Below, piece by piece: positions 52,870 through 61,435 of a stretch of DNA of 64,000 bases; within the stretch, counting starts at the first letter, position 1, and every line of letters begins with the position of its first letter. The position numbers were made by a program, and so were the translations under genes. Source of the stretch: Lacticaseibacillus kribbianus (GTDB lineage Bacteria > Bacillota > Bacilli > Lactobacillales > Lactobacillaceae); the NCBI RefSeq assembly GCF_020180945.1, contig NZ_JAIPUL010000001.1, positions 558,001 to 622,000 of the forward strand, in the 5' to 3' direction. A model generated the notes under the pieces. That model searched no databases. It saw nothing but the letters and a program-made list of their open reading frames with translations, and had not been told where the DNA came from.

Positions 52870-53453
52870 GCGGTCGGCGCTTTGCGGAACAGATCGGTCA
52901 GCGTCACCGGCCGCTTGTCCGGCTTGGCGTTCTCGTCAGCCGGGTCGGGCTCGGGCTTGTTCGGGTCGCTGATCGAGTAGGCCGCCTCGTGGAAGCCGAG
53001 GCCGTGGCTGGCCACCTTGGCGAAGGGCAGCACCTTGGCGAACAGCGGTGTGCCCTTGGCGGCGAAGACGTCGAGGCGCTCCTGCCAAAACGACAGCAGC
53101 ACGTACTCGATCACCTTGCTCTCCGTCTGCAGCAGCCACATGCCCTCAAGCCCGGACAGCCGGTCGGCCTGCTCCACAAGCTTCTTGGCCTCGGCCGCAA
53201 AGATCGGCGCATCGTCCTTGCTCAGCTTGAAGTACATCACGTGCGCGAAGCCTTCCTTGGGCTGCACGCCGTTGTGCGCGAGCACGGTGCCGCGCATCGG
53301 GGCGGCGAAGGGCACCGTGCCGCTGGGATCCAGCAGCGCGCTGTTTTGGCCCTTCACCAAGCCGTCGAGCAGCAGCATCGGCTGGTCGTGCTTGTGCATC
53401 AGCTGCAGCAGGTAGTACCTTGTCCCAAGAATCATTTGAACTTTACTGGTCAT
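52866..53453 (-). CDS. ABM-like (monooxygenase fold) protein
   Basis: 195 residues. The C-terminal half (SKDDAPIFAAEAKKLVEQADRLSGLEGMWLLQTES followed by VIEYVLLSFWQERLDVFAAKGTPLF) has the strand-helix order of antibiotic biosynthesis monooxygenase and IsdG-like folds, where FW and a later aromatic line the pocket. The N-terminal 80 residues and the Pro/Asp/Lys-rich end are not recognised. Heme degradation is a family possibility, but the catalytic residues cannot be assigned. GGAGGTGG precedes the ATG. It is convergent with the permease, sharing the stop bases. Confidence 0.5.
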   Translation of the reverse strand: MTSKVQMILGTRYYLLQLMHKHDQPMLLLDGLVKGQNSALLDPSGTVPFAAPMRGTVLAHNGVQPKEGFAHVMYFKLSKDDAPIFAAEAKKLVEQADRLSGLEGMWLLQTESKVIEYVLLSFWQERLDVFAAKGTPLFAKVLPFAKVASHGLGFHEAAYSISDPNKPEPDPADENAKPDKRPVTLTDLFRKAPTA

Positions 53454-53512
53454 AAGACCACCTCCACACTTAGTCTAACACGCTTTCATTCTGGAAAGGG
53501 GAAATCAAAGCG

Positions 53513-54250
53513 ATGAAATTAACGATTCTGGGTTATTACGGCGGCTATCCCGACCACGGTGTCGGCACCAGCGCGTACCTGGTCGAAAGCGGGGACTACC
53601 GCCTTTTGATGGACTGCGGCAGCGGCGCGCTGCTTGCGCTTGAGGCCGTCTGCGATCCGCGAAGCCTCGACGCGGTGCTTTTGACGCACTACCACCACGA
53701 CCACGCCGCCGACCTAGGCGTGCTGCAGTACTACTACCAGCTGCACTCGGGGGCCAAGAAGGTGCTGCCGCTGCCAGTGTACGGCCACACCAAGGACCCG
53801 CTGAACTTCGCGGCCCTGACGTTCGGCGACTTCACCCGTGGTGTCGGCTACACCGCGGATGCCACGCTGACGCTTGGCCCGCTGACGCTGACCTTCCTTG
53901 AGACGCAGCACCCGGTGCCGGCCTTCGCCGTGCGCATCGAGGAGGCCGGCACCGGCCGCGTGCTGGTCAACACCAGCGACACGCGCGCCTTCCCGGAACT
54001 GGCCGGCTTCGCCAAAGGGGCCGACCTGCTGATGGCCGACACCAACTTCCTGGCCGAACACCCGGCGCCGATGTGGCACCTGACCTCGACGCAGGCGGGT
54101 CAGCTGGCCAAGGACGCCGGGGCCGCCGCGCTCCTGTTGACCCACCTGCCGCAGGAAAGTGACCTGGCGCAGCTGCAGCGCGAGGCGCAGGCGGCGGCCG
54201 GCAGTGTGCTGGTGACGCTGGCTTCCACAGAAAAAGTAATAAACATTTAA
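53513..54250 (+). CDS. MBL-fold metallo-hydrolase
   Basis: 245 residues. The metal motif is LLTHYHHDHAADL (HxHxDH), with a second His in ETQHPVPAFAVRI, Asp in VNTSDTRAFPELAGF and His in LLLTHLPQ near the end. The fold and motif order resemble RNase Z-like hydrolases, but the RNase Z exosite is missing. It is a broad family; the substrate (RNA, cyclic phosphate or lactone) is unknown. GGAAAGGGG precedes the ATG. Confidence 0.85.
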   Translation: MKLTILGYYGGYPDHGVGTSAYLVESGDYRLLMDCGSGALLALEAVCDPRSLDAVLLTHYHHDHAADLGVLQYYYQLHSGAKKVLPLPVYGHTKDPLNFAALTFGDFTRGVGYTADATLTLGPLTLTFLETQHPVPAFAVRIEEAGTGRVLVNTSDTRAFPELAGFAKGADLLMADTNFLAEHPAPMWHLTSTQAGQLAKDAGAAALLLTHLPQESDLAQLQREAQAAAGSVLVTLASTEKVINI

Positions 54251-54411
54251 GATAAAAATTATTTTACGGTTTTTATCCATGTCTTGGCAGGAGACTCAAT
54301 CCGCGCATTCGTTCCGGATCGGCCGTCGCACTGCGCGATAACCCGGGGAACGATTGCTAAGGCGAACGACCGGGCGACGACACTTTGGAAAAAATTATTT
54401 TTCAAATGTGA

Positions 54412-54441
54412 TTGTTTACGCTTACTTCAATCCTTTATAAT
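54412..54441 (+). promoter_or_regulatory. Promoter of spx
   Basis: TTGTTT (54412-54417), an 18-nt spacer and TATAAT (54436-54441) in an AT-rich stretch. The roughly 45-nt leader has nothing else evident. The upstream 54251-54390 has no gene. Confidence 0.55.
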
Positions 54442-54489
54442 TAATGGGTAGCCAAGTTGATTCGACCCGTATAGATTGGAGCGATCGCG

Positions 54490-54888
54490 ATGATCCTGTT
54501 ATTCACATCCCCGAGTTGCACGTCCTGCCGCAAGGCCCGTCTGTGGCTGAACGCCCGTCACATCGCCTACCAGGAACGCAACGTGGTGGCGGATCCGCTG
54601 CAGCCGGAGGAACTCAAGCGCATCATGGCGATGACCGAGGACGGCACCGCCGAAATCATTTCCACTCGGTCTAAGACCTTCATTGAACTCAACCTCGACC
54701 TCGAGGCGCTCACCACCAACCAGCTGATTGCGCTGGTGGTCGCGCACCCGGGCCTGCTGCGCCGCCCGATCATCATGGACGAGAAGCGCCTTCAGGTGGG
54801 GTTCAACGAGGACGAGATGCGCCGCTTCCTGCCGCGGGAGGTGCGCGCCGTCGAGCTTCAGCAGGCCCAGCTTCTTGCGGGCTTTTGA
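54490..54888 (+). CDS. spx: Transcriptional regulator Spx
   Basis: 132 residues of the ArsC/Spx family. Redox switch CTSC (C10, C13) in [27 protein letters not shown] in place of an ArsC active site, and [26 protein letters not shown]. It binds the RNA polymerase alpha C-terminal domain and turns on thiol stress genes. ClpXP degrades Spx; mecA just downstream may encode part of its turnover machinery (known for MecA/ClpC in related systems, inferred here). GGAGCGATCGCG precedes the ATG. Confidence 0.95.
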   Translation: MILLFTSPSCTSCRKARLWLNARHIAYQERNVVADPLQPEELKRIMAMTEDGTAEIISTRSKTFIELNLDLEALTTNQLIALVVAHPGLLRRPIIMDEKRLQVGFNEDEMRRFLPREVRAVELQQAQLLAGF

Positions 54889-54908
54889 CCGCACCGAGCC
54901 CGGGCTGC

Positions 54909-54941
54909 AGCACCGACACTTCCGGTTGTCGGTGCTGTTTT
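54909..54941 (+). terminator. Terminator of spx
   Basis: AGCACCGACA / TGTCGGTGCT stem, 8-nt loop, followed by GTTTT. Confidence 0.8.
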
Positions 54942-55001
54942 GCTGTCTGCGCAAGGCGGTGTTCGCGCCCGGCAACCACTTGGTTTTAGTCAGTGGAACG
55001 C

Positions 55002-55030
55002 TTGCATTCTGGTACTGGGACGCGTAGAAT
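55002..55030 (+). promoter_or_regulatory. Promoter of mecA
   Basis: TTGCAT (55002-55007), a 17-nt spacer and TAGAAT (55025-55030). Confidence 0.7.
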
Positions 55031-55089
55031 GTCGAGACGATGGGACTTTCAGAGTCGCCATATTTGCTGACAAAGTGAGGTGCAGTCAT

Positions 55090-55770
55090 ATGAAAATGGA
55101 ACGCATCAACGACAACACGATTCGCGTCTTACTTGGAAACGACGACCTTGCCGACCGCGGGATCACGGTTTTGGACCTGCTGGGCAACCACAAGCAGATT
55201 GAAAACTTCTTCTACAGTATTCTCGACGAGGTGGACCAAGACCACAGCTTCTCGACCGACTCGGCCGTCACCTTCCAGGTGATGCCAAGCCAGTCCGGGC
55301 TCGAGCTTCTGATCAGCCGCTCCCAGCAAGACGACGATCAAGCTGATGATGACGACGACCAGGACGCGGACGCAACCGACGTCTCGGTGCCGGACTTCAT
55401 CCGCGACCAGCTCAACCAGCTGGACACGCCGGACCGCGATGCCCAAGACGAGGGCAGCTACATCTCCGTCAACGACGAGGGCAAAGAGGAGCTGGTCTTG
55501 CAGCTTCAGGACTTCGAGGCGTTCATCGGCCTGGCGCGTGTGCTTAGGCTTGAAGGCGCGTCGAGCGACCTTTACAGCTACAACGACCGCTACTACCTGG
55601 TGCTGAGCTTCTACCCCAACCACGTCACCCCGGAGGACGCGAAGGACCAGATTGCCGTGGCCCTGGAGTACGGCGACAAGGCGGCGATCTCAAGCGCCGT
55701 TTTGTCCGAGTACGGCAAGCTTCTGATGCCGACCAGTGCCCTGGAAACGGGCCGCTACTACTTCAAGTAG
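55090..55770 (+). CDS. mecA: Adaptor protein MecA
   Basis: 226 residues. The N-terminal target-binding domain (MERINDNTIRVLLGNDDLADRGITVLDLL) is followed by a very acidic linker (about 90-115: repeated Asp, few Glu) and the C-terminal Clp-binding domain (LQLQDFEAFIGLARVL, SDLYSYNDRYYLVLSFYP, LSEYGKLL). It delivers substrates to the ClpC ATPase. This adaptor is not related to the methicillin-resistance mecA. GAGGTG precedes the ATG at 55090. Confidence 0.94.
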   Translation: MKMERINDNTIRVLLGNDDLADRGITVLDLLGNHKQIENFFYSILDEVDQDHSFSTDSAVTFQVMPSQSGLELLISRSQQDDDQADDDDDQDADATDVSVPDFIRDQLNQLDTPDRDAQDEGSYISVNDEGKEELVLQLQDFEAFIGLARVLRLEGASSDLYSYNDRYYLVLSFYPNHVTPEDAKDQIAVALEYGDKAAISSAVLSEYGKLLMPTSALETGRYYFK

Positions 55771-55776
55771 GCAACC

Positions 55777-55803
55777 GCCGCGACGCCAGCGCCGCGGCTT
55801 TTT
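55777..55803 (+). terminator. Terminator of mecA
   Basis: GCCGCG / CGCGGC stem followed by TTTTTG. Confidence 0.65.
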
Positions 55804-55807
55804 GTTA

Positions 55808-56080
55808 CCAGGGCGAAGAAGCACGGGCTTAGCGGGACGGATAACCTAGCGCCGGGCGCTGAAGCGCACTTGGCTTCGGCGGCTGGTGCGTCGCTAGCCG
55901 AGTCCGCGTTGTGCTTCGTAGCCCGACGAAACCAGGGCGGCGCACGGCGCACTTGGGCCAGCGGCCAGCGCCAGGGTGGGCAGTGGACCGGTGGCCCAGT
56001 GTCCGACCTAAGCTAGACGAGTGGCCGCTGCCGCGCGGAACCCGACGATACCAGGGCGGAGTGCGGCGCACTTGGGCCAG
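55808..56080. repeat. Dispersed hairpin repeat, copy B (two units and a fragment)
   Basis: Unit starts (CCAGGGCG) lie at 55808, 55932 and 56051, spacings of 124 and 119 bp; the third unit is cut after about 30 nt. Unit 1 folds end to end (AAGCAC with GTGCTT, TAGCG with CGCTA). Unit 2 pairs GCGGCCA with TGGCCGC. Each junction reads GCCCGACGA or ACCCGACGA, two bases, then CCAGGGCG. It begins right after the mecA terminator and ends about 55 nt before sdaAB. Confidence 0.75.
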
Positions 56081-56135
56081 CGTTTGGAATGCATTGATGT
56101 GTGCCGGTTTCGCCGGCCAAAAGGATGGGTGAGTC

Positions 56136-56804
56136 ATGGAAAAACAAGTCCGGTTTCACAGCGTGTTTGACATCATCGGCCCCGTGATGGTGGGGCCGAG
56201 CTCCTCGCACACCGCCGGCGCCGCGCGCATCGGCAAGGTGGTGCGCAACATTTTCGGCGAGCAGCCGGAGCGCGTCGACATCTACCTCTACGAGTCCTTC
56301 GCCAAGACCTACCGCGGGCACGGCACCGACATCGCGCTGGTCGGTGGCCTTTTGGGCATGGCCCCGGACGACCGGCGGCTGCCGGATTCGCTGCGCCTGG
56401 CCCACGAGGCCGGCATCAAGGTGGCCTTCGTGCCCAAGAGCGACAAGGTCGACCACCCGAACTCCGCGCGCATCATCCTGCAAAAGGGTGACCACCGGCT
56501 GTCCGTGCTCGGGGTGTCGATCGGCGGTGGCAACATCCAGATTTCCGAGATCAACGGCTTCAAGATTTCGCTTGCGATGGGCACGCCGACCTTCATCACC
56601 GTGCACCAGGACGTGCCGGGCATGATCGCCGCCGTCACCAACGTCTTCAGCGCCGCGGCGGTGAACATCGGGACGATGACGGTCACGCGCGAGTCCAAGG
56701 GCGAAAAGGCGATCATGATCATTGAGGTCGATGACCGCCGGCCGGACCTCGTGGCGCAGCTCAAGGCGCTGCCGCACGTCGACAACGTCACGTACTTCGA
56801 GTAG
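56136..56804 (+). CDS. sdaAB: L-serine ammonia-lyase, beta subunit
   Basis: 222 residues. N-terminal domain SVFDIIGPVMVGPSSSHTAGAARIG is the hallmark of the beta subunit. The C-terminal ACT domain covers about 145-222 (TFITVHQDVPGMIAAVTNVFSAAAVNIGTM). With SdaAA it deaminates L-serine to pyruvate and ammonia using a 4Fe-4S cluster. Ribosome site AAAGGATGGGTG upstream. The gene pair sits directly behind repeat copy B, which may hold its promoter. Confidence 0.95.
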   Translation: MEKQVRFHSVFDIIGPVMVGPSSSHTAGAARIGKVVRNIFGEQPERVDIYLYESFAKTYRGHGTDIALVGGLLGMAPDDRRLPDSLRLAHEAGIKVAFVPKSDKVDHPNSARIILQKGDHRLSVLGVSIGGGNIQISEINGFKISLAMGTPTFITVHQDVPGMIAAVTNVFSAAAVNIGTMTVTRESKGEKAIMIIEVDDRRPDLVAQLKALPHVDNVTYFE

Positions 56805-56813
56805 GAGGGTGCC

Positions 56814-57680
56814 ATGTTTTACACCATTTCTGAGTTAGTCGAAAAAAGCGCCGCCTACCCGTCGGTGGCCGCCTTCATGGTGGCCCAGGAGGCCGAGACC
56901 AGCGGCCGCACGTCGGAGCAGATTCGCGCCATCATGGGCCACAACCTCGATGTGATGGCCCAGTCGATTGAAGAGGGCATCCAGGGGGTGCGCTCGGTGA
57001 CCGGACTGACCGGCGGCGACGCCAAGCGGCTGCACGGCTACCTCGAGCGCGGGGACTTTTTCCTCGGCGACACGGTGCTCGAGGCGGTTCAAAACGCGGT
57101 GGCGGTCAACGAGGTCAACGCCAAGATGGGCCTGATCTGCGCGACGCCGACGGCCGGCTCGGCCGGGGTGGTCGCGGGCTGCCTGTTGGCGGCGACCAAG
57201 CGGCTTAATCTCACCCGCGAGGCGCAGATCGACTTTCTCTTCACCGCCGGCGCGTTCGGGCTGGTGATCGCCAACAACGCCGGTATCGCCGGGGCCGAGG
57301 GGGGCTGCCAGGCCGAGGTCGGCTCGGCCAGCGCAATGGCGGCCGCCGCCCTGGTCTGCGCCCGCGGCGGCTCCGCCGACACGGCCGCCCAGGCGGTCGC
57401 GATGTCGTTGGCCAACCTGATGGGGCTGGTCTGCGATCCGGTCGCCGGGCTGGTCGAGGTACCCTGCGTCAAGCGCAACGCGATGGGGGCCAGCCAGGCC
57501 TTCGTCAGTGCAGACATGGCGCTTGCGGGGATGCGCTCGGTGATTCCACCCGATGAGGTGATCGCCGCGATGGACCAGGTCGGCAAGCTGATGCCGTCCG
57601 TGTTCAAGGAGACGGCCGAGGGCGGCCTGGCCGCCACGCCGACCGGCAAGGCGATTCGGCACAAGATTTTCGGCGATTAG
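56814..57680 (+). CDS. sdaAA: L-serine ammonia-lyase, alpha subunit
   Basis: 288 residues. Conserved LICATPTAGSAGVVAGCLLA, AGIAGAEGGCQAEVGSASAMAAAALV and LVCDPVAGLVEVPCVKRNAMGA carry the Cys ligands of the iron-sulfur cluster and the serine site. AGGAGG precedes the ATG, 9 nt after sdaAB. Catalytic partner of SdaAB. Confidence 0.95.
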   Translation: MFYTISELVEKSAAYPSVAAFMVAQEAETSGRTSEQIRAIMGHNLDVMAQSIEEGIQGVRSVTGLTGGDAKRLHGYLERGDFFLGDTVLEAVQNAVAVNEVNAKMGLICATPTAGSAGVVAGCLLAATKRLNLTREAQIDFLFTAGAFGLVIANNAGIAGAEGGCQAEVGSASAMAAAALVCARGGSADTAAQAVAMSLANLMGLVCDPVAGLVEVPCVKRNAMGASQAFVSADMALAGMRSVIPPDEVIAAMDQVGKLMPSVFKETAEGGLAATPTGKAIRHKIFGD

Positions 57681-57695
57681 GTCGCAAGACAAGAC

Positions 57696-57745
57696 AAAAC
57701 TGGCCGGTCCAACTTCTCGGCAGGGAAGTTGGACCGGCCAGTTTG
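57696..57745. terminator. Bidirectional terminator with 19-bp stem
   Basis: 57699-57717 pairs with 57726-57744 perfectly; loop TCGGCAGG. Convergent genes flank it. Confidence 0.85.
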
Positions 57746-57761
57746 CGTTTGAAGAGGTGGA

Positions 57762-58700
57762 TTACAGGGTCTTGAGCGCCCCCTTGAAGTCGGGGATGGC
57801 GTCGTAGCCCTTGGCGGTCATCTCGGCCTCGAGCTCGCCGGTCAGGCGGGCGAAGGCGGGCAGGCCCTCCTTTTGAAGCACCGTGCCCAGAGACACCAGG
57901 CTGGCGCCGCAGAGGATCAGCTCGTAGACGTCTCTGCCGGAGGTCACGCCGCCGGTGCCGATGATGGCGATGTCCGGGCGCAGGCGCTCACGGAAGGCGC
58001 GGACGTTGGCCAGCGCGATCGGCTTGGCGTAGGCGCCGCCGATACCGCCGAAGCCGCCCTTGGGCCGGATCAGCGCGGTGTCCGTCGCCGGATCGATCGC
58101 CAGACCATTGCCCAGCGAGTTGATCGAGTTGATGAAGGTCAGCGGATAGCGGTTCAAGAGGTCGGCCATCGCGTCGAACTGGGCGAGGTCGAAGAACGGC
58201 GGCAGCTTGATGCCCGCCGGCTTCTTGAACACCTTGAACAGGTCGTCCAGGATGCGCGCGGTGGTGTCGAGGTCGTAGGCGATCTGCGGCTTGCCGGGGA
58301 CGTTCGGGCAGCTCAGGTTGAACTCCGTCAGGCCGGTGAAGGCACTGGCCTGAATCGCCTCCGCCATCTGCTGGTAGTCGGCCGGGCCGGTGCCGGCGAT
58401 GGAGAGAAAAATCGGCTGATCCGGGTGTGCGGCCTGGAAGGCGACGGCGTAGTCCAGGTAGTACTGGTAGCCGAGATTCGGCAGGCCCATCGAGTTGATG
58501 GAGCCAAGCGCCAGCCCCGCGTACCGCGGCTCGGGGTTGCCGGCGCGGGCCTCAAGCGTGCCGCTTTTGGTCACCAGGGTGCCCGCCGGACTTTGGGCGA
58601 CCTCGTCGAGCTCGGCGGCGGTCATGCAGTGCACGCCGCTTGCGTTCATTAACGGGTTGTTGAACTGAAACTTGCCGATCGATGTGTGTAGGTTAACCAC
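57762..58700 (-). CDS. pyrD: Dihydroorotate dehydrogenase, class 1A
   Basis: 312 residues. FMN-binding TIM barrel with [58 protein letters not shown] (catalytic Cys in SCPN), [11 protein letters not shown] and [22 protein letters not shown]. The catalytic Cys in place of Ser and the soluble short form indicate the fumarate-dependent class 1A. The start is GTG 58700 behind AAAGGAG; the long upstream extension has no ribosome site. It is separate from any pyr operon. An intrinsic terminator lies in its leader. Confidence 0.93.
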   Translation of the reverse strand: MVNLHTSIGKFQFNNPLMNASGVHCMTAAELDEVAQSPAGTLVTKSGTLEARAGNPEPRYAGLALGSINSMGLPNLGYQYYLDYAVAFQAAHPDQPIFLSIAGTGPADYQQMAEAIQASAFTGLTEFNLSCPNVPGKPQIAYDLDTTARILDDLFKVFKKPAGIKLPPFFDLAQFDAMADLLNRYPLTFINSINSLGNGLAIDPATDTALIRPKGGFGGIGGAYAKPIALANVRAFRERLRPDIAIIGTGGVTSGRDVYELILCGASLVSLGTVLQKEGLPAFARLTGELEAEMTAKGYDAIPDFKGALKTL

Positions 58701-58747
58701 GATTGCCACTCCTTTTTGTGTGTGCGACCCTTTTTGGCCATTAAAAC

Positions 58748-58785
58748 ACAAAAAAGCCGGTTTGGCTACAAAAAACCGAACCGGC
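58748..58785 (-). terminator. Terminator between the 128-aa gene and pyrD
   Basis: Minus-strand GCCGGTT...AAACCGGC stem with TTTTTT after it, ending 48 nt before the pyrD start. It either ends the upstream transcript or attenuates pyrD. No PyrR-binding consensus was seen. Confidence 0.65.
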
Positions 58786-58857
58786 GACGGTAAACCGCGC
58801 GGTAATCGCGTTCGTCCCGCCAAAAAGCGGCGAAAGGTGGTGCTTAATGTTCGGAAA

Positions 58858-59244
58858 TTACAGTGCTGCGAGGTCGCGCGCGTGGGCGACCAGGCGCGCA
58901 ATGCGGTCGGCCTGGCGGCGAATCTCGAGCGGCGCCGCCTGGGACAGCGTGAAGTCCGTCATCATCTTGTGCGGATCGAAGTCCGGCGTGGCGCTGACCA
59001 GCGAGTAAAAGACGTTCTCGTCCTCGCTGACCGGGATCTGGTGGAGCGTGTAGTCGGCCAGGTCGGCGTCTTCCGGCAGGTGCAGCAGGAAGTCGGCTAG
59101 CACGCGGTACGCGTAGTAGACGGTTTCCTCGTAGGTGACGCCAACGGCCTGGGCGTGGGGAATGTTCACAAAGTTGATCTCGTAGCCGTGCGGCGTCTTC
59201 GCGTTGCGGGCCGCAAAGTAGTATCTTCTGGTCGTCTTAACCAT
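58858..59244 (-). CDS. HicB-like small protein, unknown function
   Basis: 128 residues. The first 60 ([48 protein letters not shown]) follow the strand-strand-helix pattern of HicB antitoxins (phenylalanine-proline start, then TYEEA-like helix). The C-terminal half is charged and not recognised. No hicA toxin gene is adjacent, so it is not a complete toxin-antitoxin pair. Ribosome site AAAGGATGGG upstream of the ATG. It may be a stand-alone regulator. Confidence 0.45.
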   Translation of the reverse strand: MVKTTRRYYFAARNAKTPHGYEINFVNIPHAQAVGVTYEETVYYAYRVLADFLLHLPEDADLADYTLHQIPVSEDENVFYSLVSATPDFDPHKMMTDFTLSQAAPLEIRRQADRIARLVAHARDLAAL

Positions 59245-59377
59245 CGGGGTCCCATCCTTTCATTCTGTAACATTATAACGCGGTTAAAAAGACTGTGCAA
59301 GTTATTAAGACATTTTAATTATTGGCCACCGGCTTAACTTTCGCGGCCGCGTTTTGGCGTTTTTTTCCGCCAGCGGC

Positions 59378-59406
59378 TTGCAAAGCGGGCGGCGCTTCGG
59401 TATACT
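59378..59406 (+). promoter_or_regulatory. Promoter of tRNA-Gly
   Basis: TTGCAA (59378-59383), a 17-nt spacer and TATACT (59401-59406). Only promoter seen upstream of the tRNA and the argS leader. Confidence 0.75.
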
Positions 59407-59419
59407 CATTGATGTTGTT

Positions 59420-59490
59420 GCGGTTGTAGTTTAGTGGTAAAACTCCAGCTTCCCAAGCTGGCGTCGCGAGTTCGATTCTCGTCAACCGCT
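59420..59490 (+). tRNA. tRNA-Gly(CCC)
   Basis: 71-nt cloverleaf. Acceptor GCGGTTG/CAACCGC, anticodon stem CCAGC/GCTGG with loop TTCCCAA (anticodon CCC), T-arm GAGTTCGATTCTC and discriminator T. CCA is not encoded. It reads GGG. Confidence 0.92.
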
Positions 59491-59495
59491 TTTGG

Positions 59496-59521
59496 ACTGG
59501 TGCGAAGGCGCCAGTTTTTTG
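59496..59521 (+). terminator. Terminator of tRNA-Gly
   Basis: ACTGGTGC-GAAG-GCGCCAGT followed by six T. It lies between the tRNA and the T-box leader. Confidence 0.8.
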
Positions 59522-59545
59522 TTACACGGGTCATCCCGGCCGGTG

Positions 59546-59727
59546 AGACTGAGGAAGCCTGAGTGGAAGTCCAGTGAGGCCGCGGCTGGTGCAAGCGGTC
59601 CTTCCGCCAGGGGGCGCGCAGTCGAGGCACAGCAGAATACGTGAGTGGGCGCATGCGCCAACAAGAGTGGTACCGCGGGGTGACTCGTCTCTTTCAATGT
59701 GGCATTGGAAGGGATGGGTCTTTTTTT
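59546..59727 (+). promoter_or_regulatory. T-box riboswitch of argS
   Basis: The invariant T-box AGAGTGGTACCGCG is at 59664-59677. Stem I starts about 59548 (GACTG pairs CAGTC 59619-59623). Its apex CTGGTGCAAGCGGTCC (about 59585-59600) is the tRNA-elbow loop. The 3' side holds GGGGCGCGCAG with CGC as probable arginine specifier. The terminator is the imperfect stem GACTCGTC...GGGTC (59682-59720) followed by seven T. Uncharged tRNA-Arg should favour antitermination. Confidence 0.85.
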
Positions 59728-59741
59728 GAGGAGGAAAACAG

Positions 59742-61424
59742 ATGAACTTTAAGCAAAATGTCGTCAACGCGCTGGTTGCGGCCCTTGGCGCAGATCTTTC
59801 GGCGGCGGACATCACGGCCGCCATCGAGGTGCCCAAGACCTCGGACCTCGGTGACTACGCCTTTCCGACGTTCGCGCTGGCCAAGCTCTACCACAAGGCC
59901 CCAAAGGCGATCGCCGAAGACCTGGTGGCCAAGATCGACGCGACCCCATTCCAGGACGTGCGGCCGGTCGGTGGCTACGTCAACTTTTTCCTGGATAAGG
60001 TCAGCTACGCGCACAGCGTGCTGACGACCATCGCGGCCGACCCGGCCCACTACGGCGACCAGACGCTGGGCGCGGGCAACGTGCCGATCGACATGAGCAG
60101 CCCCAACATCGCCAAGCCGATGAGCATGGGCCACCTGCGCTCCACCGTAATCGGCAACGCGCTGGCCAACATCCTCAAGAAGGTCGGCTACAGCCCGATC
60201 AAGATCAACCACCTCGGCGACTGGGGCACCCAGTTCGGCAAGCTGATCGTGGCCTACCGCCTGTGGGGCTCCGAGGCCGACGTGCGCCGCGACCCGATCC
60301 ACTACTTGGTGAAGTATTACGTGCAGTTCCACGAGGAGGCGGAAAAGGATCCGTCGCTCGACGACCAGGCGCGTGCGGTGTTCAAGCAGCTGGAGGACGG
60401 CGATCAAGAGGTCCACGCCCTGTGGCAGTGGTTCCGCGATGAGTCGCTCAAGGAGTTCACCCGCATCTACGACATGCTGGGGGTGTCCTTCGACTCGTTC
60501 AACGGCGAGGCGTTTTACAACGACAAGATGGACGCGGTGGTGCAGGAGCTTGAGGACAAGCACCTGCTCAAGGAGAGTCAGGGCGCCGAGATTGTCGACC
60601 TGAGCGCCTACGACCTCAACCCGGCGTTGATCAAGAAGTCCGACGGCGCCACGCTGTACATGACGCGCGACCTAGCCGCGGCGTTCTACCGCCACCAGCA
60701 GTACGACTTCGTGCAGTCCCTGTACGTCGTGGGCGGCGAGCAGCGCGAGCACTTCGACCAGCTCAAGGCCGTCATCAAGGAGATGGGCTACGACTGGGCC
60801 GATGACATTCACCACATTCCGTTCGGCCTGATCACCTCCGGCGGCAAGAAGCTGTCGACGCGCAAGGGCAATATCATTTTGCTTGAGCGGGTCCTGAACG
60901 ACGCGATTGCGCTGGCCAAAAAGCAGATTGCGGAGAAGCATCCGGACCTCGCCAACGCGGATGAGGTTGCCCACCAGGTCGGCGTCGGCGCCGTGGTGTT
61001 CCACGACCTGAAGAACGAGCGGCTGGACAGCTTCGACTTCAACCTCGAGGAGGTCGTCCGCTTCGAGGGCGAGACCGGTCCTTACGTGCAGTACACCAAC
61101 GCTCGCGCCAACAGCATCCTGAGCAAGACGGCGGTGCAGCCGGCCGCCGAGGTGGCCCTGACCGACGCCTCCGCCTGGGACGTGTTGAAGCTGCTCGGCG
61201 ATTACCCGAACGTCGTCGCCCGCGCGGCCAAGGCCTACGAGCCGTCCATCATCGCCAAGTACGCGCTGCGCCTGGCCAAGGCGTTCAACAAGTACTACGT
61301 CAACACCAAGGTGCTGGTCGATGACGCCGAGCTGCCGGCCCGCCTGGCGATGGTCAAGGCCACCTCGAGTGTGCTGACCGCCGCCCTCGCGCTGTTGGGC
61401 GTCGCCGCACCGGCCGAGATGTAG
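59742..61424 (+). CDS. argS: Arginyl-tRNA synthetase
   Basis: 560 residues, class Ia. N-terminal Arg-specific domain (about 1-110), signature SSPNIAKPMSMGHLRSTVIG (HIGH equivalent HLRS), catalytic domain with NHLGDWGTQFGKLIV, KMSKS-like TRKGN in KKLSTRKGNIILLE, and the C-terminal anticodon domain. It charges tRNA-Arg. GAGGAGG precedes the ATG. T-box controlled; argR follows 11 nt later. Confidence 0.97.
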   Translation: MNFKQNVVNALVAALGADLSAADITAAIEVPKTSDLGDYAFPTFALAKLYHKAPKAIAEDLVAKIDATPFQDVRPVGGYVNFFLDKVSYAHSVLTTIAADPAHYGDQTLGAGNVPIDMSSPNIAKPMSMGHLRSTVIGNALANILKKVGYSPIKINHLGDWGTQFGKLIVAYRLWGSEADVRRDPIHYLVKYYVQFHEEAEKDPSLDDQARAVFKQLEDGDQEVHALWQWFRDESLKEFTRIYDMLGVSFDSFNGEAFYNDKMDAVVQELEDKHLLKESQGAEIVDLSAYDLNPALIKKSDGATLYMTRDLAAAFYRHQQYDFVQSLYVVGGEQREHFDQLKAVIKEMGYDWADDIHHIPFGLITSGGKKLSTRKGNIILLERVLNDAIALAKKQIAEKHPDLANADEVAHQVGVGAVVFHDLKNERLDSFDFNLEEVVRFEGETGPYVQYTNARANSILSKTAVQPAAEVALTDASAWDVLKLLGDYPNVVARAAKAYEPSIIAKYALRLAKAFNKYYVNTKVLVDDAELPARLAMVKATSSVLTAALALLGVAAPAEM

Positions 61425-61435
61425 GCGGTGCGCGC

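Noticed and set aside
55808-56080. CRISPR array
   Set aside because: The repeats are 119-125 bp hairpin units with CCAGGGCG junctions, not short identical repeats with unique spacers, and no cas genes are nearby.
58700-58857. PyrR attenuator in the pyrD leader
   Set aside because: The PyrR-binding loop consensus was not found, and no antiterminator alternative is evident.
58858-59244. HicAB toxin-antitoxin system
   Set aside because: Only a HicB-like protein is present; no small hicA gene on either side.
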